Shown piece after piece: positions 7,334-15,227 of a DNA stretch of 64,000 nt. Positions within the stretch are counted from its first letter, which is position 1. Every line of letters begins with the position of its first letter. Position numbers and translations under genes: made by a program. The notes under the pieces were generated by a model. The model made no database searches. It was not told the DNA's origin and saw only the letters and a program-made list of their open reading frames with translations. The stretch comes from Pseudomonas sp. B21-040 (GTDB lineage Bacteria; Pseudomonadota; Gammaproteobacteria; Pseudomonadales; Pseudomonadaceae), in the NCBI RefSeq assembly GCF_024748695.1, contig NZ_CP087176.1:6193501-6257500 (forward strand). The letters run 5' to 3'.

Positions 7334-9457
7334 TCAACTGTTCAGTGCGCTCCAGTCGAACGGCTGCACAAAGTCGCCGACATCTTCGGACATCATCGGC
7401 CGCGCCACCAGAAAACCTTGCACGTACTCACAGCCATTCGCTTGCAGCCATTGATATTGAGCAAGCGTTTCCACGCCTTCGGCGATCACGAGCATTCCAT
7501 ATTGCTTGCACAGGTCGATCACATTGCGCACCAGCGCTGCATCCCGCGAGGACTCGGGTAACCGGGCAATCAAGTGCCGGTCGAACTTGAGTGTGTCCAG
7601 CTCCAGGTCGCGCAGATGGGTCAAGGAGCAAGCCCCCGAACCAAAGTCATCCAGTGCCACCCGCACCCCAAGGTTGCGCAGCAAACGAAGGGTCTTGCGG
7701 GCTTCTTCAGGGTTTTGCATCAGCGCTTCTTCCGTCACCTCGACTTCCAGATGACGCGGTTGCAGGCCATGGCGTTCCAGCACCTGGCGTAACTCGGTGA
7801 CCAGGTTGGGCATGCCGAACTGGGTGCTGCTCAAACTGACGCCGAGCACCAGGTCGTCGGCAAACAGGGTTTCCCAGGCCTTTCGCTGCCCGGCCCCGCG
7901 ATGATAAATCCAGCTGCCCAACCGACTGATCAGCCGCGCCTCTTCCAGCAACGGCAGAAACAGCCCCGGCGGGACATCGCCCACACTCGGGTGGTGCCAG
8001 CGCAGTAAGGCCTCGAACCCGCGCAGTTGCCCGCTGGCGATGGACACCTGAGGTTGATAGACCAAATTGAAATCACGGTTTTCGATGGCCGTGCGCACAC
8101 TTTCTTCGAGCATCAGCCGCGAACGCGCGCGGCCGTTCATTTCGTGATCGTAAAAGCGGTACTGCTGACGGCCCGCTCGCTTGGCTTCGTACATGGCAAT
8201 GTCCGAGGCCCGCAACAAGCCGTCGAGGTTGGCCCCGCAATCCGGGTACGTCGCAATCCCGATGCTGGCGCCCAACGCGATGTCCAGCCCATCAATCTGC
8301 TGACAGATCGATACCCGCTCGATGAGCTTCTCGGCAATCTTCGCCGCCTGTTCGGGAAACTCCAGGTCCAGCAGCGCGGTAAATTCATCGCCGCCCATGC
8401 GTGCCAGAATGTCGAAGGGGCGCAAGCACGCCTTCAACTGCTCGGACACCCAGCGCAGCACACGGTCGCCGGCATCATGGCCGAGGGAATCATTGACCCG
8501 CTTGAACCCGTCAAGGTCCAGGTACAGCAACACCCAAGCGCTGTCGGCGCGCTCACCGCGCAGCAACAGGTTTTCCACGGTCTGGTAGAACCCCCGGCGA
8601 TTGAGCAGGCCGGTCAACGGGTCGGTAACGGCCTGGAACTCCAGTTGCTGATGCAGATGACGCACTACCGACATGTCCAGCACCGTCACCACCATCGCGT
8701 GTTGTTCCGCGGGCAACGGCGCGCATGACAGCGCCACCGGCACCTGTTGACCGGGCGTGGTACGCAGCATCGCGTCATGCAGGCGCAAGGTTTCGCCACG
8801 CTTGTAACCGCTGTAAATCTCGGAATCCAGCCAGACTGGGATGTGCGGTTTTTGCAGGAAATCCAGAAACTCTTTGCCTTGCAGATCCTGCACCGTGGCA
8901 TTCAGCAGCCGCGACATGGCCGGGTTGGCGAAACGGATTACCCCGTCCTCACTCACCACCAGAATGCCTTCGGCCGCGTTCTCCAGCACCGAGGCATTAA
9001 AGGCGCGAGCGACTTCCAGGTCGTGGCTCAAGCGCTGCAACGCACGGCGATTGCGCTGGTGTTCCAGCAAGGCCTGCACTTTGGGTTTGAGAATCTGCGG
9101 GTCGAACGGTTTGAACAGGTAATCCACCGCGCCGCTGGCATAGCCCTTGATCACCGCGTCCTGGGATTGTTCATTGGCCGTCAGGAAGATAATCGGTGTA
9201 AGGCGGGTTCGTTGACTGCCACGCATCAGGCGCGCCACTTCAAAACCGTCCATACCCGGCATCTGCACATCGAGCAGCACTAGGTCGACTTCGTGTTCGA
9301 GCAACAGGCTGAGCGCTTCGAAGCCGGAGGCGGCGGTCATGACCTGCCAGTCCTGGCGCTGGAGCAACGCGCGCATGCTGATCAGGTTTTCAGGGTAATC
9401 ATCGACGATTAAAAGGATTGAGCTGCCGTCGGTTGGCGTGGGTTGCGCGCATTCCAT
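7334..9457 (-). CDS. Response regulator with PAS, GGDEF and EAL domains
   Basis: Cyclic-di-GMP signalling protein of 707 residues. Domain order: receiver (about 12-130; VDDYPEN, phospho-Asp 63 in LLDVQMPGMDG, Lys in FKPFDP), PAS (about 150-270), GGDEF (about 280-440) and EAL (about 460-700). The cyclase motif RMGGDEF (355-359) is intact, with the inhibitory RxxD site (RPFD) five residues before it. In the EAL half, E482 (FEALLRW), DDFG, EGVET and QGF are present. However, the position usually Asn in (V)NLS reads VSLS, with Ser541 (codon AGT). That Asn is a metal ligand in characterised EAL phosphodiesterases, so hydrolysis may be weak. No sensor kinase gene is adjacent. Confidence 0.88.
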   Translation of the reverse strand: MECAQPTPTDGSSILLIVDDYPENLISMRALLQRQDWQVMTAASGFEALSLLLEHEVDLVLLDVQMPGMDGFEVARLMRGSQRTRLTPIIFLTANEQSQDAVIKGYASGAVDYLFKPFDPQILKPKVQALLEHQRNRRALQRLSHDLEVARAFNASVLENAAEGILVVSEDGVIRFANPAMSRLLNATVQDLQGKEFLDFLQKPHIPVWLDSEIYSGYKRGETLRLHDAMLRTTPGQQVPVALSCAPLPAEQHAMVVTVLDMSVVRHLHQQLEFQAVTDPLTGLLNRRGFYQTVENLLLRGERADSAWVLLYLDLDGFKRVNDSLGHDAGDRVLRWVSEQLKACLRPFDILARMGGDEFTALLDLEFPEQAAKIAEKLIERVSICQQIDGLDIALGASIGIATYPDCGANLDGLLRASDIAMYEAKRAGRQQYRFYDHEMNGRARSRLMLEESVRTAIENRDFNLVYQPQVSIASGQLRGFEALLRWHHPSVGDVPPGLFLPLLEEARLISRLGSWIYHRGAGQRKAWETLFADDLVLGVSLSSTQFGMPNLVTELRQVLERHGLQPRHLEVEVTEEALMQNPEEARKTLRLLRNLGVRVALDDFGSGACSLTHLRDLELDTLKFDRHLIARLPESSRDAALVRNVIDLCKQYGMLVIAEGVETLAQYQWLQANGCEYVQGFLVARPMMSEDVGDFVQPFDWSALNS

Positions 9458-9778
9458 GCTGCTTCTCTTGTCGGGACGTCAGACCGGTTTCTCGTGAAAA
9501 CCGGACAAATACTTAGCCTGCACTCTAGACCGGGAACCGCAAAAGCAGAAGCCATCAGAGCGCCATCATTTAACCATCACGTTAATTTGCCGACTAACGG
9601 TCGGTCCTGAGAGCCCCGAAAACCGGGATAGATGGCCTTTCGACAGGACGTTGACGCCAAATCTCTGCCGGGCAGGCATTAACAAAGTGGCCTCGTACGC
9701 TTATAAAGACCGCCCCCCGATGTGCGTGCTAGAGCTTCTGGCACGTGCGTGCAGCAAAAATTTGTGGAAGCTTTGTCT
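9458..9778. other. Divergent intergenic region
   Basis: A 321-bp gap between the divergent c-di-GMP gene and the alginate lyase gene. It contains an inverted repeat, ACCGGTTT (9483-9490) with AAACCGG (9498-9504), close to the c-di-GMP gene start, and an AT-rich stretch CTTATAAAG near 9700 that could be the -10 region for the lyase. No convincing small ORF or RNA is seen. Confidence 0.5.
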
Positions 9779-10447
9779 ATGATCGATCTCGCAACCTGGA
9801 ACCTCAGCGTTCCCGTCGGCAGCCCGCCCTACACCGTTGAAACTTCAAAACTGGTGGACGGCTTCAAGGATCAATACTTCCACTCCGACACCGGCACGTT
9901 GTTCTTCTGGTCCCCGGTGACCGGCTCAAAGACTGAAAACGCCATCTATCCACGAACCGAACTTCGCGAAACCTACAGCAACGGCACCCTGCGCAATTGG
10001 TATTACCCGGATGCCGACAATATGTTGCGCGCGACCCTGGCGGTGAATCAGGTCCCCAGCTCAGGGAAAATCGTCATCGGCCAGATCCACGCCTATGAAA
10101 GCCAGAAGCCCTTGGTGAAGGTCGAGTATCAATACAAAACCAAAACCGCGACCGGCAACATCGTCGCCAAAGTGCGCATGCACCCGGATGATGACGTAGG
10201 TCGGGTGATTACCATTGCGACCGGCGTGAAGCTGGATCAGGAGTTTTCCTACCTCATCCACCTGAGCCCTGGCGGCGCATTGGGTATCAGCGCGGCGGGG
10301 TATCAATGGGACACCAACATCAGCGCGACGTGGCGGGTGAAGCCGCTGTATTTCAAGGCCGGGGTGTATGTGCAGGACAACACCGGGTACACCAGCGAGG
10401 GCGGCAAAGTGACGTTCAGCAAGCTGGATATTGATCACGATAAATGA
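9779..10447 (+). CDS. Alginate lyase, polysaccharide lyase family 7
   Basis: Poly-uronate lyase of 222 residues that should cleave alginate by beta-elimination. All three PL7 signature blocks are present: RTELRE at 59-64, QIH at 102-104 (catalytic His and substrate-binding Gln) and YFKAGVY at 191-197 (catalytic Tyr). The length and start (MIDLATWNLSVPVGSPP) resemble the short PL7 enzyme PA1167 of P. aeruginosa as I recall it. There is no Sec signal peptide: the PL7 fold begins at residue 5, so the protein is cytoplasmic or leaves by another route. ATG 9779 is chosen over GTG 9722 because GGAAG lies about 9 nt upstream. No alginate biosynthesis genes are nearby. Confidence 0.88.
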   Translation: MIDLATWNLSVPVGSPPYTVETSKLVDGFKDQYFHSDTGTLFFWSPVTGSKTENAIYPRTELRETYSNGTLRNWYYPDADNMLRATLAVNQVPSSGKIVIGQIHAYESQKPLVKVEYQYKTKTATGNIVAKVRMHPDDDVGRVITIATGVKLDQEFSYLIHLSPGGALGISAAGYQWDTNISATWRVKPLYFKAGVYVQDNTGYTSEGGKVTFSKLDIDHDK

Positions 10448-10460
10448 CCACCCGCCTATC

Positions 10461-10612
10461 CCTGTAGCCGCTGCCGAGCCCGCGAGGCTGCGTTCGGCTG
10501 CGTAGCAGTCGTGAGATGCCTGACGCGGTGCATCTGAAGAAACGCATTCGCAGGTTTTACGACTGCTGCGCAGTCGAACGCAGCCTCGCGGGCTCGGCAG
10601 CTGCTACAGGGT
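10461..10612. repeat. Long imperfect inverted repeat with ~50-bp arms
   Basis: Left arm from CCTGTAGCCGCTGCCGAGCC through AGCAGTCGT; right arm from ACGACTGCTGCGCAGTCG through GCAGCTGCTACAGG. The arms match with few mismatches and are separated by about 45 bp. A one-armed relative (GCCGAACGCAGCCTTCGGCA) lies at 12160-12199 downstream of the lipoprotein gene. It is a second repeat family, distinct from the GGGCTTGCCCGCGA REPs. Confidence 0.8.
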
Positions 10613-10636
10613 CTGAAAAACTCACAGGACGCCTCC

Positions 10637-10682
10637 GACTGTGGCGAGGGAGCTTGCTCCCACTGGGCTGCGAAGCAGCCCC
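10637..10682. repeat. REP-like hairpin pair
   Basis: GGCGAGGGAGCTTGCTCCC followed by GGGCTGCGAAGCAGCCCC, two adjacent short palindromes of a REP variant common in this group. Confidence 0.65.
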
Positions 10683-10754
10683 AAACCCCATCCCCTATTT
10701 CCTCAGACACACCCTACCGCGCTACGCGAACGCCTCAACGCCGCCCTCAAATAC

Positions 10755-10904
10755 TTGAACCTGATGGCCTGCACCTGCCTCACCGATTACGCCGAGAACG
10801 ACATCAACACCGTCACCAACATCGCCCGGATCATGGTCCAGGACACTGCTGATGTGTTTGGGGTGATTGAACAGCGTGGTTTTGAAAAGCCTAAAGCTCT
10901 GTAA
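10755..10904 (+). pseudogene. Possible 3' remnant of a small hypothetical gene
   Basis: An open frame whose C-terminal part looks protein-like (helical, with NDINTVTNIARIMVQDTADV and ending EKPKAL). The only in-frame starts are TTG 10755 and ATG 10764, giving about 46-49 residues, and no ribosome-binding site is seen. The same frame continues upstream through about 70 bases (LRERLNAALKYLN) without a start and runs into REP sequence. This suggests a small gene whose 5' end was lost to REP insertion. I do not recognise the family. It could also be a chance ORF. Confidence 0.3.
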
Positions 10905-10921
10905 CCCAACGCTCAGAAAAC

Positions 10922-10950
10922 AAAAAACCCGCCTCGCGGCGGGTTTTTTT
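10922..10950. terminator. Bidirectional intrinsic terminator
   Basis: A-tract, stem CCCGCC-TCGC-GGCGGG, then a T-tract. It lies just past the fba stop on the minus strand and can also end plus-strand transcripts. Confidence 0.85.
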
Positions 10951-10973
10951 ATACAAATCAAACGCTGAAGGCC

Positions 10974-12038
10974 TTAGTTAACCTTGGCGTTCAACTCACC
11001 CTTCAAATAACGCTGATACATGCCTTCCAGCGAGATCGGCTTGATCTTCGAAGCATTACCAGCAGTACCAAACTGGTTATAACGGTCGATACACACATCA
11101 CGCATCGCAGTCACGGTCGCGCCGAAGAACTTACGCGGGTCGAATTCGCTCGGGTTGGTGGCCATCAGGCGACGCATTGCGCCGGTGGACGCCAGGCGCA
11201 GGTCGGTGTCGATGTTGACCTTGCGCACGCCGTGCTTGATGCCTTCGACGATTTCTTCAACCGGTACGCCGTAGGTTTCTTTGATGTCGCCGCCGTACTG
11301 GTTGATGATCGCCAGCCACTCTTGCGGAACCGAAGACGAACCGTGCATCACCAGGTGGGTGTTCGGGATGCGTTTGTGGATTTCTTTGATGCGGTCGATG
11401 GCCAGTACGTCGCCGGTAGGCGGCTTGGTGAACTTGTACGCGCCGTGGCTGGTGCCGATGGCGATGGCCAGGGCATCCACTTGAGTGCGTTTGACGAAGT
11501 CAGCGGCTTCTTCCGGGTCGGTCAGCATTTGGCTGTGATCCAGAACACCTTCGGCGCCGATGCCGTCTTCTTCACCGGCCATGCCGGTTTCCAGCGAACC
11601 CAGGCAGCCCAGCTCGCCTTCTACCGAAACGCCGCAGGCGTGAGCCATGGCCACGGTTTGTTGGGTAACACGGACGTTGTAGTCGTAGTCGGTCGGGGTC
11701 TTGCCGTCTTCGCCCAGGGAACCGTCCATCATCACCGAGCTGAAGCCCAGTTGGATGGAGCGCTGGCAGACGTCAGGGCTGGTGCCGTGGTCCTGGTGCA
11801 TGCACACCGGGATGTGCGGGAATTCTTCGATGGCCGCCAGGATCAGGTGGCGCAGGAACGGGGCGCCGGCGTATTTGCGAGCACCGGCCGAAGCCTGGAC
11901 GATCACCGGAGAGTCAGTCTTGTCAGCGGCTTCCATGATGGCGCGCATCTGCTCAAGGTTGTTGACGTTGAAGGCTGGAACGCCGTAGCCGAACTCGGCT
12001 GCGTGGTCCAGCATCTGGCGCATGCTGATAAGTGCCAT
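10974..12038 (-). CDS. fba: Fructose-bisphosphate aldolase, class II
   Basis: Zinc-dependent aldolase of 354 residues that interconverts fructose 1,6-bisphosphate with dihydroxyacetone phosphate and glyceraldehyde 3-phosphate. In pseudomonads its main role is gluconeogenic. Seen in the sequence: [24 protein letters not shown] at the start; metal-ligand region [25 protein letters not shown] and [11 protein letters not shown] for phosphate and Schiff-base-independent catalysis, all typical of the class II long form. GGGAGAG precedes the ATG. It is the last gene of the tkt-epd-pgk-fba neighbourhood, although two small lipoprotein genes lie between pgk and fba. A strong terminator follows. Confidence 0.96.
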   Translation of the reverse strand: MALISMRQMLDHAAEFGYGVPAFNVNNLEQMRAIMEAADKTDSPVIVQASAGARKYAGAPFLRHLILAAIEEFPHIPVCMHQDHGTSPDVCQRSIQLGFSSVMMDGSLGEDGKTPTDYDYNVRVTQQTVAMAHACGVSVEGELGCLGSLETGMAGEEDGIGAEGVLDHSQMLTDPEEAADFVKRTQVDALAIAIGTSHGAYKFTKPPTGDVLAIDRIKEIHKRIPNTHLVMHGSSSVPQEWLAIINQYGGDIKETYGVPVEEIVEGIKHGVRKVNIDTDLRLASTGAMRRLMATNPSEFDPRKFFGATVTAMRDVCIDRYNQFGTAGNASKIKPISLEGMYQRYLKGELNAKVN

Positions 12039-12159
12039 TGTGTGTGTCTCTCCCGGTTGAGGGTCGTTAATCGTGCCAGCCTGCCGTAGCGGCGGCGGCT
12101 ATTCAAGTTATTGCAGATCGGGGGTTAGGCCCGGGCTGCCATTCAATTCACATCAGACG

Positions 12160-12199
12160 ACCGCTTCGCGGCCGAACGCAGCCTTCGGCAGCTGCTACA
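12160..12199. repeat. Partial copy of the CTGCCGA repeat
   Basis: GGCCGAACGCAGCCTTCGGC AGCTGCTACA matches one arm of the long inverted repeat at 10461-10612. It overlaps the last codons of the MliC lipoprotein gene (stop at 12195-12197). Confidence 0.55.
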
Positions 12200-12524
12200 A
12201 CTTGCAGCCACGGCCGATCAAATCATTGGTGGCGACCCAGTACACCAGGCCTTCCTCACCTTTTACGTGAAACGCCAGCATGTCGTTGCTGTACAGCGAA
12301 CCTTCGGCGCCTGGCTCAAGCTTCAGGCGGTAGACCTGATCGGCCCCGCCCAGGCGCACGTCGACTTCCTTGCGGCTGTCGTCGGTGTAACGCCACAGCA
12401 CTTTGGCCTGGCTGTCGCACGTCCAGGTGGTCCAGTTATCCACAGGGGCGGACGACTGGAACAGGTTCAACTGTGCGCAACCGGCCAGCAACGCCAGCGC
12501 CGTAACGGCGATAAAACCTTTCAT
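12195..12524 (-). CDS. MliC-family lipoprotein (C-type lysozyme inhibitor fold)
   Basis: Lipoprotein of 109 residues. The signal peptide ends in a lipobox, ALLAGC, near residues 11-16. The mature part (WTCDSQAKVLWRY through VYWVATNDLIGRGCKL) has the pattern of the MliC/PliC domain, whose members bind and inhibit C-type lysozymes in the periplasm, with conserved Cys in WTCD and near the C-terminus. ATG 12524 has GAGGAA 5 nt upstream; a longer frame to 12590 has no support. It sits 56 bp below the next lipoprotein gene, with pgk further upstream, and may share their transcript. Confidence 0.75.
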   Translation of the reverse strand: MKGFIAVTALALLAGCAQLNLFQSSAPVDNWTTWTCDSQAKVLWRYTDDSRKEVDVRLGGADQVYRLKLEPGAEGSLYSNDMLAFHVKGEEGLVYWVATNDLIGRGCKL

Positions 12525-12580
12525 CCATGTTCCTCGACTGACGGCGCACGCCGCCAGCCCTGAGTAAAGTGTCAGACCCG

Positions 12581-12802
12581 TCAAGGGCAACCATGTTCCT
12601 TGGCCGGGGTCTGTGTCTCGTATTTATCCAGGCCATCCGGCCCGGAACGCTTGTTGAGCACCGGGTTGGTTTCCGCTTGCCAATCGGCCTGGTAGCAACC
12701 GTTTTGCGGCGCGGACGGCGCAGGCTCCGGCGTGGCTTTCGGGTTACTCCCGCAAGCCGCCAATGAACCCGCGACGATCAACAGCGTTAACAACCTGACC
12801 AT
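12581..12802 (-). CDS. Small hypothetical lipoprotein
   Basis: Predicted lipoprotein of 73 residues with a lipobox (SLAAC) near residues 13-17 and a Pro/Ala-rich linker (NPKATPEPAPSAPQNGC). The short C-terminal part contains two Cys (NGCYQADW and EHGCP) that could form a disulfide. AAGGAG lies 8 nt before ATG 12802, which decides the start against the longer frame to 12952. It lies between pgk and the MliC-like lipoprotein, on the same strand. No function can be assigned. Confidence 0.7.
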   Translation of the reverse strand: MVRLLTLLIVAGSLAACGSNPKATPEPAPSAPQNGCYQADWQAETNPVLNKRSGPDGLDKYETQTPAKEHGCP

Positions 12803-12836
12803 GTAACCACTCCTTTGCCTGGTCAACGGGATGGCC

Positions 12837-14000
12837 TCAGGCCTTGGCCCGGCTTTCCAGGACTTCAACGGCTGGCAGCACTTTGCCTTCGACGAATTCG
12901 AGGAATGCGCCACCGCCGGTAGAAATGTAGGAGATCTGCTCGGCAACGCCATATTTATCGATGGCCGCCAGGGTGTCGCCGCCGCCCGCGATAGAGAACG
13001 CCGAGCTGTCGGCGATGGCCTGGGCCAGCACTTTGGTGCCGTTGCCGAACTGGTCGAATTCGAACACGCCGACCGGGCCGTTCCACAGGATGGTTTTCGA
13101 CGACTTCAGCAGCTCGGCGAAATTCGCCGCAGTCTGTGGGCCGATGTCCAGGATCATGTCGTCGGCGGCCACGTCGGCGATCAGCTTGACGGTCGCGGTG
13201 GCGCTTTCGGCGAATTCCTTGGCAACCACAACGTCCACCGGCAACGGCACGCTGACTTTGGCGGCGATTTCGCGAGCGGTGTCCAGCAGGTCAGGTTCGT
13301 ACAGGGACTTGCCGACCGGGTGACCGGCAGCGGCCAGGAAGGTGTTGGCAATGCCGCCGCCGACGATCAACTGGTTGCAGATCTGGCTCAGGCTGTTCAG
13401 TACGTCGAGTTTGGTCGACACCTTGGAGCCGGCAACGATGGCGGCCATTGGCTGGGCCGGAGCGCCGAGGGCCTTGCCCAGTGCGTCCAGTTCGGCAGCC
13501 AGCAGCGGGCCTGCGGCGGCGACTTTGGCGAACTTGGCCACGCCGTGGGTCGAACCCTCGGCACGGTGAGCGGTGCCGAAGGCGTCCATCACGAACACGT
13601 CGCACAGGGCGGCGTATTGCTGGGCCAGTTCGTCAGCGTTCTTTTTCTCGCCTTTGTTAAAGCGCACGTTTTCGAACAGCACGATGTCGCCGGCTTTCAC
13701 GTCGACGCCGCCCAAGTAATCAGCAACCAGCGGCACTTCACGACCCAGCGCCTTGCTCAGGTAGTCAGCGACAGGCTTGAGGCTGTTCTCGGCGGAAAAT
13801 TCGCCTTCGGTAGGACGGCCAAGGTGCGAGCAGACCATCACGGCCGCGCCTTTTTCCAGGGCCAGCTTGATGGTCGGCAGCGAAGCCAGGATTCGCGCAT
13901 CGCTGGTGACAACACCGTCCTTGACTGGGACGTTGAGGTCTTCGCGAATCAGTACGCGCTTACCTTGCAGATCGAGGTCGGACATCTTCAACACGGTCAT
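12837..14000 (-). CDS. pgk: Phosphoglycerate kinase
   Basis: Glycolytic/gluconeogenic kinase of 387 residues that transfers phosphate between 1,3-bisphosphoglycerate and ADP. Visible signatures: [15 protein letters not shown] near the N-terminus (the PGK signature), [14 protein letters not shown] for substrate binding, [14 protein letters not shown] in the hinge region, and [12 protein letters not shown] with GGGDTLAAI for nucleotide binding. ATG 14000 ([13 protein letters not shown]) has AGGA upstream and matches the usual start; an in-frame TTG 9 bp earlier is rejected. The gene follows epd by 17 bp, so the two are probably cotranscribed. Confidence 0.96.
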   Translation of the reverse strand: MTVLKMSDLDLQGKRVLIREDLNVPVKDGVVTSDARILASLPTIKLALEKGAAVMVCSHLGRPTEGEFSAENSLKPVADYLSKALGREVPLVADYLGGVDVKAGDIVLFENVRFNKGEKKNADELAQQYAALCDVFVMDAFGTAHRAEGSTHGVAKFAKVAAAGPLLAAELDALGKALGAPAQPMAAIVAGSKVSTKLDVLNSLSQICNQLIVGGGIANTFLAAAGHPVGKSLYEPDLLDTAREIAAKVSVPLPVDVVVAKEFAESATATVKLIADVAADDMILDIGPQTAANFAELLKSSKTILWNGPVGVFEFDQFGNGTKVLAQAIADSSAFSIAGGGDTLAAIDKYGVAEQISYISTGGGAFLEFVEGKVLPAVEVLESRAKA

Positions 14001-14017
14001 GGGTCGCAATTCCTGGG

Positions 14018-15096
14018 TTACTGATTTTGAGAGGTAGAGAGTGGTGATTCAGGTTTGGAAATAGCTGTTTGCAGATAGTGTTCTGCAACGTCCAGCATCC
14101 GGTTTGCAAACCCCCATTCGTTGTCGAACCAGGCCAGGATGTTTACCAGCCGCGGGCCGGAAACTCGGGTCTGACTGGCATCGACAATCGCCGAATGTGG
14201 GTCATGGTTAAAATCACAACTGGCGTGAGGCAACTCGGTATAGGCCAGGAGGCCTTTGAGCGGGCCGCTGGTGGCGGCTTCGCGCAGTATCCGGTTGACC
14301 TCGGTGGCGTCGGTATCGCTGACGGTCTGCATCGTAATATCGAGGCAAGACACGTTCACCGTCGGCACCCGTACGGCTTTGGCCTGAATTCGCCCGGCAA
14401 GTTCCGGCAGCAGGCGTTCGATGCCGCGCGCCAGACCGGTGGACACCGGGATCACCGACTGGAACGCCGAACGGGTACGGCGCAGGTCTTCGTGGTGATA
14501 GGCGTCAATCACCGGCTGATCGTTCATCGCCGAGTGAATGGTGGTGATCGACACGTATTCCAGGCCAATGGCCTGATCCAGCAGGCGCAACAGCGGTACG
14601 CCGCAGTTGGTGGTGCAGGACGCGTTGGACACCAGCAGTTCGTCGCCGGTCAGGCAATCCTGGTTCACGCCGTAGACGATGGTGGCGTCGACATCCGACT
14701 CGCTGGCCATCGGCTGGGAAAACAGTACCCGTGGCGCACCGGCGTCGAGGAAACGCTGACCGTCTTCACGGGTGTGATAAGCGCCGGAGCACTCCAGCAC
14801 CAGATCGACGCCCAACGACGCCCAATCGATGCCTTCGGGGTGGCACTGCGCAGGACCTTCACGCAGTCGCCTTGAATATGCAGACAGTCGCCGTCAACCC
14901 GCACTTCACCGGGAAATCGCCCGTGAGTGGAGTCAAAGCGCGTCAGGTATTCGATGCTGGCCATGTCGGCCAGATCGTTGATCGCGACAATTTCAAACCC
15001 GGCCTTCTCGCCCCGCTCAAACAACGCACGCAAGACGCAACGACCAATCCGGCCGTAGCCGTTGAGTGCAACTTTGTAAGGACGCGGTTGAGGCAT
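14018..15096 (-). pseudogene. epd: D-erythrose-4-phosphate dehydrogenase, apparent single-base frameshift
   Basis: Epd oxidises erythrose 4-phosphate to 4-phosphoerythronate for pyridoxal phosphate synthesis. The N-terminal part (MPQPRPYKVALNGYGRIGRC, a Rossmann GxGxxG variant) and the C-terminal part (catalytic Cys in SNASCTTNCG, His in SITTIHSAMND) lie in different frames. The break is at about 14836: the coding strand reads GCCACCCCGAAGGCATCGAT. Adding one G (ACCCCGGAAGGC) restores TPEGIDWASLGVDLVLECSG and a product of about 359 residues, the normal size. Either this is a real mutation or a sequencing error; ligB has a break in the same context. No other defect is visible. The genes around it (tkt upstream, pgk downstream) are intact. 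Confidence 0.85.
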
Positions 15097-15126
15097 GGGG
15101 TTCTCGATTACCGTGGTGAATCCGTT

Positions 15127-15204
15127 AGACCGCTATCGCGGGCAAGCCCGGCTCCTACAAGTCAACGTGATCTGTAGGAGCCGGGCTTGCCCGCGATGGC
15201 GTCA
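15127..15204. repeat. REP doublet between tkt and epd
   Basis: CGCGGGCAAGCCCGGCTCCTA followed about 20 bp later by its inverted copy, TAGGAGCCGGGCTTGCCCGC. It lies within the tkt-epd spacer and could cause partial transcription attenuation or protect the 3' end of tkt mRNA. Confidence 0.85.
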
Positions 15205-15227
15205 GCCCAGACGACACATTTTCTGGA

